A DNA stretch of 64,000 nt from positions 124,001 to 188,000 of the forward strand of contig JAFFSR010000396.1 of NCBI GenBank assembly GCA_017163975.1, in the 5' to 3' direction. Of the stretch, positions 12,600 through 22,180 are shown in pieces. The notes beneath the pieces were generated by a model. The model was not told the origin of the DNA. It made no database searches and was given only the letters and a program-made list of their open reading frames with translations. The translations under genes and the position numbers were made by a program. Within the stretch, counting starts at the first letter, position 1. The number at the start of each line of letters is the position of its first letter. The stretch is from Anastatus disparis. Taxonomy: Eukaryota > Arthropoda > Insecta > Hymenoptera > Eupelmidae.

Positions 12600-12640
12600 A
12601 TCGCGGCTCCAAGTCCACGATCATAAAAAGTATAATTCCC
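12600..12640 (-). promoter_or_regulatory. Probable core promoter for the acidic/zinc gene
   Basis: On the minus strand, ttatactttttatg near 12636-12623 is TATA-like. About 30 nt downstream is gatcagtcctc, an arthropod TCAGT-type initiator, and the ATG follows at 12556. Architecture only; no transcription data. Confidence 0.4.
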
Positions 12641-13317
12641 ACCCCAAATGCTTAAAAATATTTTCAAGTTTGCACGGTAAAATTAATAATTTGACACTTT
12701 TTTCCTCGTAGAAAAGATTCGAACTGCAGTTTTAAGAATCATATTCTACAGTAAAGTTAAAATTAAGAATTATATTACAAATTTAAGACGCAAAATTGAT
12801 ATTAGAGAAAACACATGATACCCCAATCTATAGAAAAAGTTTTTATTCTATCACTAACTCGGGTGTACAGTGATGATTTGTCTAAAATAACCCTAACGTA
12901 GTGTGAGAAAAGAATTTAATAAAGAAGACCCAAGGTCGCTGATTTTGTAAAATTACAAAATCTTTATCTGTGGTTTACAAGAATAAACTCACAAGACTTT
13001 GGAATGAATTTAATTCGTATATTCACTTGAAAATAATGATAAAATTTAAAACATTACACGTAATAAAGCTATTACGTTAAATTGAATTTAATTTTAAAAA
13101 ATCTATTAACTATCGGTTATTAACGATATTAATATGATAAAAAGTATAGCATTAGATAGACAGTAAAGTTCCCTTGCATTTAAAATAAATTTAAATTTAT
13201 AAAAACCAATAATTATCGGGAATTAACGATATTAAAATGATAAAAAAGTATCAGGAGAATAGAAGGCAAAAGAAAGTATAACATCAACTTAAGATTAGAT
13301 AGACAGTCAAGTTCCTC

Positions 13318-13367
<50 letters not shown>

Positions 13368-13377
13368 TATATGTATA

Positions 13378-13417
<40 letters not shown>

Positions 13418-13630
13418 TAATTTGCATACTCATATGCAAATAAGAATGATCTAGATTTAAAACATTACATGTAATAAACTTGTTGCATTTAAAATAAATT
13501 TAAATTTATAAAAATCAATAATTATCGGGAATTAATAATATTAAAATGATAAAAAAAGTATCAGGAGAGCAGAAGGCAAAAGAAAGTATAACATTAACTT
13601 AACATTAAGTTATATAGACAGTAGAGTTCC

Positions 13631-13704
<74 letters not shown>

Positions 13705-13862
13705 TAGATAGATAGATAACCAAATTTATTATATGTACATTATGTTGTACAATTAATTAGATTAATACATTAGAATAATAAAATTAATATAAAGCAAATA
13801 ATAATAATAAACAGTAAAAAAGAAAAGAGAAATCAAGCAAATATATAAGTAAAATAAACTTT

Positions 13863-13910
<48 letters not shown>

Positions 13911-13963
13911 TATATATATATATATAGAAGTCATAAATAAATGTGCGTTCACACACACACACT

Positions 13964-14057
<94 letters not shown>

Positions 14058-14840
14058 TATACATGTATATATATATATATGTACATATATATATATATAT
14101 ATATACCATAACAATAGAAATTTAATAAGACCTCAAGATATTTAACTGAATATGATCTACAATGTCATAAAAGTATACATGGTAATGAGTAAGTGTATTA
14201 CTTATACAATGTTTATGTACAAATAACATACAATGCGTTATCCATATGCAAATGATAAATGTATTGAAATTCAATTTTTATGTAAAAAACAAGAGATTAT
14301 TACGAAAAAATAATAAAAAGTATCAGGATAGCAGAAAGTAGAAGAGCATAACATTCATATCTTTTACAATAACTATATATATATATATTATTATAATTTA
14401 AATAAAATGTTATGTAGTTAGTCTACTTATACTAAATATATGTAAATATATACATATATCCAAATAAGTATTAATTATATGCAGAATATATGTAAATATA
14501 TACAAATTATTTCAGTACGAATGATGTAGGTTGAGCAATTAACGCCTCTTTACTTAAGACACACACTAGCTAGGTGGACGGTATAGAACACGCCCAAGTG
14601 TGATCGCGTTACATGAAAAAATTCCCGCCTACTCGTAAGCGAAATGATGGTGAATTATATGCATTCTGATTTATACTTACATGCACACCGGTCCACGATT
14701 CGCGCCAAACTGATATTATTTTACATGTGTTGGCGGATTTAAATATCAAATTAAGATGATTCTTGAAATATTAAATGTGGCGCACATACTACCCCTTCGT
14801 CACCGATCATCCCTACTTTTAAATTCATGTCTAAATCGTA
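12641..14840. repeat. Non-coding repeat-rich spacer in the Polinton
   Basis: No gene in 2.2 kb. A diverged unit (gataaaaaagtatcaggaga ... agacagt.agagttcc) appears about four times, near 13080, 13200, 13500 and 14310. The copies are separated by microsatellites: (TA)n 13316-13411, (TA)n/(GA)n 13634-13700, (GA)n 13866-13896, (AC)n 13973-14050 and (TA)n 14066-14104. Frames of 60-93 codons here are translated microsatellite. Confidence 0.8.
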
Positions 14841-14841
14841 C

Positions 14842-14923
14842 TATAAATACACGAAGATTGACAGGTCTGATTAACAGTTAAAGTTCAACGTTCCAGAGAA
14901 GAAGATCAACACAAAGCAAGATG
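14842..14923 (+). promoter_or_regulatory. Probable core promoter and leader of the PolB-side transcript
   Basis: ctataaatac (14841-14850) is a TATA box. ttaacagttaaag about 30 nt downstream resembles the TCAGT initiator. An ATG at 14921 is immediately followed by gtaaaa, which could be a splice donor. Supported by layout only. Confidence 0.45.
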
Positions 14924-15106
14924 GTAAAAAAAAATTTACTTAAAGTCTTGATAAATATTGTTAATATAGCATTAGTTCGGAAGCCGCAAATAAAATTATT
15001 TTGCAATAATTCATGGCGCAAAAGTCTAAATATTTGCGCCAATAATGAATTATTGAAAAAAATTTAATTTATCTTAGGACTTTGCGGACTACGTACCTTA
15101 GCTTAT

Positions 15107-15866
15107 ATGTTTAAGCGAGGTATTTTTAACGATAATGAAATACTTGACATTGCTGGTCGTTGTATTAAAAGCAGAGGGATACAAGATGCGTCACAAGTCA
15201 GGCTTCTCATGTTACATCGCCGTGTTATTAAAGGTAAGTTATTCATAATTTCTTTTACCGTTTAAAAACTTGTATCTTTTTTCTTTACGATCGTAGAATT
15301 TCGCTATAAAATACTTTTTTGTTGTGAATAAAATAATAAATCTGAAAACATGATTTGCAAGAAAATATCAGTTTCGGATCAATAATCAATAACCAATAAA
15401 CTTTTTGTTTATGATCACAGAATTTCGCGGAATAAGACTTTTTTGTTAAAAATAGTGCAACTAAGCAGATTTGACATAAATTTTACAGACCTGCAAAATA
15501 TGATGGAGGACAGTAGTGGGGATGGACTGTTGATAAGGCTTCTGACCGAAGAAGAAGATGTATCTGATTCGAGAGATCTTGTGCTACTACCACCTCCCGA
15601 AGAGGTAAGAGAAGTCATAAATGTCTCTGAAACTACCCCAAACTTTGCGGTGGAGGGGGTAAATAATAATACAGCAGCGCCACCATCTTTTGAACCAATG
15701 CCTGGTTGCTCTTGGTGGGGTGATGATGAGAGACAGTCATCAATGGCGATCAATAATAACGAGCAGAATACACTTAATACGATGATTTCATCTGAATCAC
15801 CAGGTACAGAGAGAATACAGGTTGATTTGAGGAGATGTAAAATGGACACTACACCTATACTCATAA
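15107..15866 (+). pseudogene. Two probable exons of an unrecognised Polinton protein
   Basis: The first piece (15107-15233) opens MFKRGIFNDNEILDIAG and ends at a good donor (aaag|gtaagt). The second (15489-15866) starts after ttttacag, keeps the phase, and is a low-complexity acidic/serine-rich stretch ending near a possible donor at 15867. Joined in phase they give a continuous frame of about 168 codons. A ~120 bp duplication of the pre-exon sequence (tcgtagaatttcgct near 15293, tcacagaatttcgcg near 15414) lies inside the intron. I do not know the family. It could be the N-terminal part of the PolB gene at 16246, which follows in compatible phase, or a separate gene. Confidence 0.4.
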
Positions 15867-16023
15867 GTATTTACTATCTTTTTATTTTATTGCATATTTT
15901 TAAGAAAATAAATGCTTTAGTTTGTAATATGTACCATAAAGATTATTCAATTAAATTTTAAAATAAATTAATTTATTAATTTCTCAGAATTTTAGATTTC
16001 TTGTACAAAATCTAAAAATTTTA

Positions 16024-16155
16024 ATATGGTCAATGTCCCAATCGCTACTCACGAACCTATTACTAACCGCTCAATGTTATTTAGATACCAAAAAATTTTT
16101 AATAATGAGTAGCTCGTAATAGGTTCGTGAGTAGCGATTGGGGCATTGACCATAT
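16024..16155. mobile_element. Palindromic MITE (about 130 bp) upstream of the PolB remnant
   Basis: atggtcaatgtcccaatcgc at 16025 pairs with the complement ending near 16153 over about 37 bp per arm, flanked by TA-rich sequence. It lies in what would be an intron, or marks the edge of a deletion. Confidence 0.75.
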
Positions 16156-16245
16156 ATAAATATTGGAACACTAAAATTTTTAAAAACTAATGAATGAATT
16201 TATTTGAAAATTTAATATTTAAAATTTAATTTCAAAATTTCATAG

Positions 16246-16796
16246 AATATGGTAATACAGATCCATTCGTAGAGTGCGCCACCATCGCATCATCTTGTAT
16301 GCGTGTATATAGAAAAAATTTTTTACAGAAAGACACTATAGGAATCATACCTCAGGGTGGTTATAGACAAGCAAACAAGCAGTCTATGAAGGCGATGCGG
16401 TGGCTGTGTTGGATAAAAAATGTGCTGAATCATCAAATTCGGTATACTGTCCGAGCTCGAGAAAAGAGACTTCCCGAGGGCCCTCTAGTGGATGGATACT
16501 GCGAACTTGAAAACGATACGAAAATTGTTTTAGAATTCCACGGGTGTTATTGACATGGCTGTGTATGGTGTTACACAGTGAACCGTGACTCACGCCTCGT
16601 AAACGGTGAAAATATGGACGAACGTTTCGAGAGAACCGCGCGAATATCCGAAAAGATAAGAAGCCACGGTTATCAACTAATAGAAAAGAGGGGATGTGAT
16701 TTTGATCATGAGTACTCACAGAACGAAAGTATGAAGACGTATATCGATAATAAAACACGAAATTGGCATGAACCGTTGAATCCAGTTCCAGAATAA
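16246..16796 (+). pseudogene. Polinton DNA polymerase B, N-terminal region only
   Basis: After the acceptor at 16245 the frame reads GNTDPFVECATIASSC, then NTIGIIP-like DTIGIIPQGGY, RLPEGPLVDGY and LEFHGCY. TGA at 16551-16553 falls where the family has tryptophan in its GC.WHGC motif. The frame then continues with HGCVWC, NMDERFERTARI and NWHEPLNPVPE to TAA at 16794. This region precedes the exonuclease/polymerase core in Polinton PolB proteins, which are normally over 1000 residues. The sequence ends at the PLNP motif, where the polymerase domain should begin, and no palm motifs follow anywhere in the window. The protein-primed replication function is therefore lost. Recognition is by motif memory. 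Confidence 0.75.
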
Positions 16797-17082
16797 TCTG
16801 CATCCTTTCCACCCTCATTCTGAATCTTTCTCTATCACGAGCCGCTTGCTCCCACTCTCCACGTCCCGCTGTACGACTCGCATAGTCCCACACGCGTATC
16901 ACATGAATTTCCGGCTTACCATCTTTGAAATGCACTTGTTTTGTTTGATTCACCGTTCACTGTAATTTTTGTTGAAAATCAAAAATTTAAATCTGATTAA
17001 TTCTTTGATAAAAATTTATTACCTTTTTCAATTTCTTGGTTATTGCTCACGATAGCAGCACTTTTTCAAGACTAACCAGCAC
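16797..17082 (-). pseudogene. Fragment of an opposing Polinton gene
   Basis: On the minus strand a frame reads NQTKQVHFKDGKPEIHVIRV, then WDYASRTAGRGEWEQAARD and RERFRMRVERMQIIL before running antisense into the PolB remnant near 16790. Upstream, attacag|tgaacgg (near 16962) and gaaaaag|gtaata (near 17025) look like an intron with a short first exon. The phases do not join cleanly, so there may be a frameshift. A TATA-like element lies at about 17107-17118. The family is not identified. The 3' end appears to have been removed by the same deletion that removed the PolB core. Confidence 0.45.
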
Positions 17083-17104
17083 TGACCGTTTACCAACGCT
17101 TTTA

Positions 17105-17150
17105 ATTTTATACTATAAATGGTGGTGGTGATGGTGGTGGTGGGGTAGGG
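17105..17150 (-). promoter_or_regulatory. Minus-strand TATA element beside a (GGT)n tract
   Basis: Read on the minus strand, ttatagtataaaat is followed about 30 nt later by gtcagtgctgg, matching the TATA plus TCAGT design. Bases 17119-17144 are a GGT/GAT microsatellite. Confidence 0.4.
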
Positions 17151-17151
17151 G

Positions 17152-17406
17152 TATTAATTATAAGTAGGTGATTAATACTTATTTGGCTCTTTCAGCCATA
17201 TAGCTTAAGAGCGGAATAATGCTGGCGTCAGACAGCTATATGGCTAATCAGCTAAACGATTAGCTAGCGCCAGCACGATACTGCTCGCACATGCGCGCGC
17301 GCCGCCGCCAACCCACACTCTTGCTCATCACTCTTAATGATTGTATATGTAGAGTGGTTCGAGGATTTGATGAGGTTAGTAATAGAAGTTTAGCAGCAGC
17401 GGTATC
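17152..17406. other. Intergenic region with hairpins upstream of the ATPase
   Basis: gctggcgtcagac near 17221 and gctagcgccagc ending near 17275 form a stem. Repeated agctatatggct/cagccatatagct elements give further inverted pairing. The position, between the minus-strand gene and the plus-strand block, suggests a bidirectional control region. No TATA box as clear as the others is visible for the plus direction. Confidence 0.35.
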
Positions 17407-18084
17407 ATGGACGTTTGCAGGTGGGTGTATCCGTGGACTTTGATGATTTGTGGACCCAGCTCGTGTGGTAAAACAGTATTCGTATAGAGTTCTGTGCATC
17501 ACATTGATCGCATGAGTGATACACGATTCGAGCGTATACTCTTGTACTATACCGAGTGGCAGCCAATTTACAAGAAGTTGGCCAAGGGTATTGAATTTCA
17601 CGAGGGTTTACCAAAGAGCGAAGACTATGCCAATGATCCACGAGCAAAACTCTTGATTCTCGACGATCTGATGAGAGAATCGTCCAACAGAGCTGTAGTA
17701 AATCTCTTTACCAAAGGCAGTCATCACAATAACTTAAGCGTCATCTTTATCTCGCAAAATCTCTGCCATCAAGGTCAGCGAGAAATTTCTTTAAACTCTA
17801 ATTACATCGTGGTATTAAATAATCCGCGCGATCGAGCGCAAATAAATCATCTGGCGCGCCAAGTCTATCCCGAGAAGCCTCGTTTTTTGCAAGAGGCATA
17901 TCCCGATGCCACAGCACAACCACACGGCTATTTGTTTATAGATCTGAAACAGGGTACGGCTGAAAACGTGAGATTTCGTACTTGTATATTTCCGTTCGAC
18001 AAACATCAGTACGTTTATGTGCCTCGTTGCAAACCCATAACAGCTGGTGCTCGCTCGAATAATGTACCAGTCGTGCGATTGTAA
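17407..18084 (+). pseudogene. Polinton packaging ATPase (FtsK/HerA, A32-like), one in-frame TAG
   Basis: ATG at 17407 opens RWVYPWTLMICGPSSCGKT. The Walker A motif is GPSSCGKT at residues 16-23. TAG at 17485-17487 follows three codons later. The frame then runs to TAA at 18082 with Walker B KLLILDDLM near residue 76 and the arginine/sensor region VIFISQNLCHQ. Length is about 225 codons, normal for Polinton ATPases. The family powers DNA packaging into the capsid made from the penton and major capsid genes downstream. The stop code overlaps the next ATG (TAATG). Apart from the TAG the reading frame is intact. Confidence 0.88.
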
Positions 18085-18416
18085 TGGAGCCGGTAAGACG
18101 TAGTCGTAGCAGCAGCAGACCAATTCCAGAAAAGTACTGGACTCAGCTACATGTTTTGTGTAAAATCGAACTTTCTTAACTCAAGGCCATATTACGCAAA
18201 GCAAATTCCAAACTTATAACGTACATTTGCGAGTGTGCCTTGAACATTTTACGTGGAAATATTCCTCTCAGCAAGTATTATAAGAAACAATTACGAAAAG
18301 TCGCACCACTGTTGCGAAAACTCGCTAAACCGGGTATTTTGGAGGTGAAAAGGAAATTGGTGGTAAAATCAGCATATTTACTACGGCTAATTGTGAAACC
18401 TGTTTTATCGGCATGA
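18084..18416 (+). pseudogene. Small basic conserved Polinton protein, one in-frame TAA
   Basis: ATG at 18084 overlaps the ATPase stop. A frame of 110 codons ends in TGA at 18414, with TAA at 18177-18179. The core ITYICECALNILRGNIPLS is the hallmark of a short lysine-rich protein found beside Polinton ATPases and capsid genes in many invertebrates. After it come KYYKKQLRKVAPLLRKLA and a KRKLVVKSAYLLRLIVKPVL tail. The function is not known to me. Basic charge and size suggest DNA or capsid association, which is inference. Confidence 0.7.
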
Positions 18417-19245
18417 AGTATGCAAGAAAAATGATTTTAGTACCGCAAGAGTGCTTGGAGCAACAGCGGCTGCAGCAGCAGCACGACGTACCAACTACCA
18501 ATCATACAACACCACCATCCAGTGTCCAAACACCTGGTACAGCCACGACACGCCTTGACGAAGAAATGAGTAAAATTTTACATTCTACGGGTGATGAACG
18601 TCAAAAATCTCTGCAATATCAACAAATCTTGCAGCGCTACTTGCATCTAAAAGAGGAGGAGAAGGATGAAAATAGGGGTATAATACGTCCAAACGAGACA
18701 ACATTATTAGAAACGGAAACGACGATGGGTACAGACAATAATGACGAAATCGACGACGAACAACTTGTCCAGTCGGTACCGCAGAAATTTCGAAGCAATG
18801 CTAGACATCTCATTAGATATTTGCGGCAAGCTGGTAATATGAATGGGATAGTCGTGGTATAATCAAGCTAGATGGCGCTGTTGTCGAGGGTGCTAATATT
18901 GTCGATTTAATGATCGAAGCTATGAGAAGTAGAAAAAGGCCGCCACCGCGCGGATACAAACAGTTTGCACGCGTCTTTCGATAAGTTAGCATACCTCGAG
19001 AATTCATTGGTAACGATCGACTGTGGCGTACGATTGCATCTCATAGCCCTGATTCACCGCTGTCATCGTCGTCGTCAGAAAACGAAGGTTATTATTCTTC
19101 AACAGCTACTGGTCTAACGAGTGTAAAGGAGAAAGAAGTTGAGAGTGCGAAAAAGCGTAAAAAAGTTGGTAGCGAGTTGGCAGCTACGCCATCAACCCCT
19201 GTAAAAAAGAGTCGCCTCGAACAGCTAAAATGGGACCGTATGTGA
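18413..19245 (+). pseudogene. Conserved Polinton coiled protein, frameshifted
   Basis: Overlaps the previous gene by ATGA. It opens MKYARKMILVPQECLEQ, has a Q/T-rich spacer, then LDEEMSKILHSTGDERQKSL and QILQRYLHLKEEE, a pattern I associate with a conserved Polinton protein of unknown role. The frame changes near 18842 (one base missing). The other frame then gives WDSRGIIKLDGAVVEGANIV, a TAA at 18982-18984, and a serine/lysine-rich tail to TGA at 19243. Typical homologues keep these segments in one frame, so this copy has one frameshift and one stop. Function unknown. Confidence 0.65.
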
Positions 19246-19262
19246 AAGCATGAAAGAAAGTG

Positions 19263-19811
19263 ATGGAGGGGAAGGAGGAGGAGCAGGGGGAGAAAACTGG
19301 TACTTTTTTAGACCGATTGATTTCAGTTGTACCCTTTGAAATGCATCTACCAGGCTACCAGTTTCTCGGCCCTGGCACGCATCTCGGAAAGCGTCTCAGA
19401 CGTGGTCAGAGAGGAGAAAATCCTCTTGACAATGCCTGTCTAGAGCACGATATTTCATATTCAAATAAAAAAATAACGAATCATATAAAAGCCGACAGAC
19501 TGCTGGCTGAACAAGCATTTTTACGCATGCTCTCGGAGACTGCGGATGATAATGAAAAGAATGCTGCTGGTATTACTGTTTTGTGCATGGTCAGCAAAAT
19601 TGCGTTTGATAAATTTTTGAAACGCATTAAAAATACATTCAAAAGACAGCAAAAGAGAGAGAAAAAGCTAGTTTGTAAGAAGGGGAGGAGGAGGAGCAAT
19701 GAAAAAAAAAGAAGGAGAAAAAGAGGAAGGAGGCGAAAAAGCCGGACGATCTTGAGCATTATTACTATAATCTTTCTGCACCATCAGCGTACGCTGGTGC
19801 TCATCTACTGA
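19263..19811 (+). CDS. Phospholipase A2-like protein of the Polinton
   Basis: An open frame of 182 codons from ATG 19263 (a glutamate/glycine-rich start). Around residues 28-73 are LPGYQFLGPGTHLGKRL and NPLDNACLEHDISYS. These are the calcium-loop GPGT motif and the HD catalytic dyad of the PLA2-like domain known from parvovirus VP1 and found in invertebrate Polintons. In viruses this domain breaches the endosomal membrane. In Polintons the same role is assumed, not shown. The C-terminal 60 residues are a Lys/Arg-rich tract resembling a nuclear localisation signal. The last 20-25 codons overlap the recognisable start of the integrase in another frame, so the true end may have been altered by a small indel near 19710-19745. 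Confidence 0.78.
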   Translation: MEGKEEEQGEKTGTFLDRLISVVPFEMHLPGYQFLGPGTHLGKRLRRGQRGENPLDNACLEHDISYSNKKITNHIKADRLLAEQAFLRMLSETADDNEKNAAGITVLCMVSKIAFDKFLKRIKNTFKRQQKREKKLVCKKGRRRSNEKKRRRKRGRRRKSRTILSIITIIFLHHQRTLVLIY

Positions 19812-20824
19812 AACATGCGAAACCCAAAAAATTTGATAACAATACCATTGCCAAATGGTTGGAGAGTCAGGATGCACATACCTTACACAAACTCGTGAGA
19901 CATCGTTTTCCTCGTCGACATTACAACGTTTTTAGCCCCTTTGAAGTGTAGGGAGCTGACTTGGCAGAATTTAGATCACTTAAAACCTACAATGATGGGT
20001 ACAGCTATATTCTCATTGTCATTGATGCACTTTCAAAGTTTGCCTGGGCAGAGCCTCTTCTCGACAAAACCAGTCGGAGCGTCGCTGCAGCATTAGACAA
20101 AATTTTATCACGATGTAATGATAGACATCCTATTTATCTACAGACTGATAAAGGTAAAGAGTTTATCGGTCGAGAGGTGCAAGAGGTGCTAAAAAAGAGA
20201 CATATTACCTATTAAGTCGTCAGAAACCCTGATATAAAGGCAGCCATTGCCGAACGCTTTATTCGAACTCTCAAAGGTCGTATCTGGCGATACTTTACTC
20301 ATTTGCGCACAAGACGTTATATAGATGTTTTGCAAAAAATTGTGACGTGCTACAACGAGTCGTGGCACAGTGCCATAAAAATGCTCCCTTCCAAAGTCAA
20401 CTCATATAATGCTCATGTGGTACGTCAAAATTTGACGTTGCGTTACAGCGAAAAACAGCCGTTTTGAGTAGCTAAATACAGCGTTGGCGATCTGGTTCGT
20501 GTCAGTCATGCCAAGACGGCCTTTAGGGAAGCATACGAGGGTGGCTGGACTCTGGAGCTGTTTAAAATTATAAGAGTCGACACAAGACAACAACCACCCG
20601 TCTATATTTTGACAGATCTTGATGAAGAAAAAATTGACGGATATTTTTACGAAGAACAGTTGAGCAGAGTGCGCAAAGATTTAGATAGCGAAGCGTTTGA
20701 GGTTGATGAGGTTTTGAAGAGCAAAGGTAGGGGGTCGAAAAAACAATATTTGGTCAGTTGGAAGGGGTACCCAGAAAAATTCAATTCTTGGATAGAAGCT
20801 AAAGATTTAAAAAATTTACAATGA
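19748..20824 (+). pseudogene. Polinton integrase (DDE) with chromodomain, three in-frame stops
   Basis: One frame from about 19748 to TGA at 20822. The N-terminal zinc/HTH-like region reads HYYYNLSAPSAYAGAHLL and WLESQDAHTLHK. The catalytic core has the three acidic positions: D in GADLAEF (about 19958), D in QTDKGKEF (about 20144) and E in AERFIRTLKGR (about 20246). Near the C-terminus VDEVLKSKG and YLVSWKGYPEKFNSW is a chromodomain that would read histone marks to guide insertion. Stops are TAG 19949-19951, TAA 20213-20215 and TGA 20465-20467, with no frameshift. The start codon is unclear because of overlap with the PLA2-like gene. In the family this enzyme cuts and joins the element ends. 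Confidence 0.9.
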
Positions 20825-21651
20825 ACGATGAATTTTACATGGTTTTACCGAGCAACAGCAGCAAGTTTGTTTTTCCACACAATGTGGTAACGCATTTTAC
20901 AACACAATTATCACAAAATGTTCATCTTCATGGCGACTGGTGTGTAGGACTCACGGAAATTCAAATACCTCTCACATTTCAGCGTATATCAATGGTAGAG
21001 CGTGAGGGGGTGATTTCTGTTAAAACATCCAAACGTGACGAGGCGAATGTTTTGCGAGAAACAGAGGAGGAGACTCAACAGAAGGCCGAGGTGTTTGCTC
21101 GCGTTAAACCTGGTGTTTACCGTGACATTGAAAGTCTCTTAGAACAAATAAATAATCTCGAGAATGTGAAAAATCATTTATATTTTGAAATCCGCGCTGG
21201 TCGCTATGTACAGATTAAATGTCGATGTGGTGAAGATTGTACAACTTATATGCACACGTTTACCCTATCGCAAAAATTACTTAGAATTTTAGGTTTGGAA
21301 AATGTACCAATTTTCTCTTGCAAAGGTAATAAAGAACACTACATTGACGGTAATCGTCCAGCAAATCTTGTGAAAGGGTTACCAACCGTGCTCATGGTTT
21401 ACAGCAACATTTGCCAGCCTTATGTAACAGGTGACATGCGCACGAGCTTACTACGTATAGTCTTGCTTCATTTGCGTGACTACGTTTACGGAGGTGTTGA
21501 CATTAAAAACTTTTCACCACCCATGTACCTACCACTGCTGCCTTCAGCGTTTCAGTCGATAGAAATAGATATAAGAGACGAACACGGATTTCCCATTCCA
21601 TTCGACTACAGTACGCTGACTGTAACGCTACACTCTAAGTGCATTCGATAA
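20821..21651 (+). CDS. Penton-type minor capsid protein (single jelly-roll)
   Basis: An uninterrupted frame of 276 codons starting MNDEFYMVLPSNSSKFVFP, overlapping the integrase stop by ATGA. The opening FYMVLPSNSS....FP.N and WCVGLTEIQIP match the conserved N-terminus of the Polinton PY/minor capsid protein, a predicted single jelly-roll that would fill capsid vertices. The C-terminal YLPLLPSAFQSIEIDIRDE and GFPIPFDYSTLTVTLH are also typical. The length is normal for the family. It is one of the few genes of this element without a stop, next to heavily broken neighbours. Confidence 0.88.
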   Translation: MNDEFYMVLPSNSSKFVFPHNVVTHFTTQLSQNVHLHGDWCVGLTEIQIPLTFQRISMVEREGVISVKTSKRDEANVLRETEEETQQKAEVFARVKPGVYRDIESLLEQINNLENVKNHLYFEIRAGRYVQIKCRCGEDCTTYMHTFTLSQKLLRILGLENVPIFSCKGNKEHYIDGNRPANLVKGLPTVLMVYSNICQPYVTGDMRTSLLRIVLLHLRDYVYGGVDIKNFSPPMYLPLLPSAFQSIEIDIRDEHGFPIPFDYSTLTVTLHSKCIR

Positions 21652-21652
21652 A

Positions 21653-22171
21653 ATGCCTGTGTTTGAAGATTTTTTCAATAACCAAATGATTGGTGGTGGG
21701 GGTGAGTGTGTTACAGTTGGTAAACCTTGTTTTGGTTATCACCAGTAGGGTGCAGGAGTAGGTAGTTTTTTGAAAGGTCTCTTCCGAGCAGCTATACCGA
21801 AGATCAAACAAGGTGCAAAAGTGGTCGATAAGGAGGCTCTCTGAGCGGGTAAAAATATCTTAGATGATGTCACTCTAGGTGGCAGACCGGTCAAAGAGGC
21901 GACCAAACAGCGCATTCGCGAGAGTGGTAAAAATCTCAAAAGAAAAGCTAACGTTGTTCTGGACAAATTGCTCTTGGGTGAGTCAAACATGAAAAAAGGG
22001 GAGAAATCAGAATACAAAAAGAAGAACGAGACATCATCAACTCAGTCGTCGAGTGCACCTGGCACTACAAACACCTCAGCGGCTAAACGCTCGAAAAGTG
22101 ATAAAGTTGCGAAAAAGAAGAAGAAGCAGAATAAGAAAGCACGTGTAACTAGAGAGATTTTTGAAAATTAA
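21653..22171 (+). pseudogene. Glycine-rich, basic Polinton virion-type protein (pVI/pX-like), two in-frame stops
   Basis: ATG at 21653, one base after the penton stop. The frame to TAA at 22169 contains TAG 21746-21748 and TGA 21842-21844. The segment GAGVGSFLKGLFRAAIPKIK followed by QGAKVVDKEAL and NILDDVTLGGRPVKEATKQR is a hallmark of a Polinton/adintovirus protein compared with adenovirus pVI or pX: a short amphipathic membrane-active or core segment. The C-terminal half is lysine/serine-rich (KVAKKKKKQNKKARV), suited to DNA contact. The role is inference from position between penton and major capsid. Confidence 0.65.
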
Positions 22172-22180
22172 AATTTCAAG

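Noticed and set aside
13833..14125. Frames in (AC)n, (GA)n and (TA)n tracts
   Set aside because: Microsatellite translations. The same applies at 45692-46005, 57440-57767 and 59040-59282.
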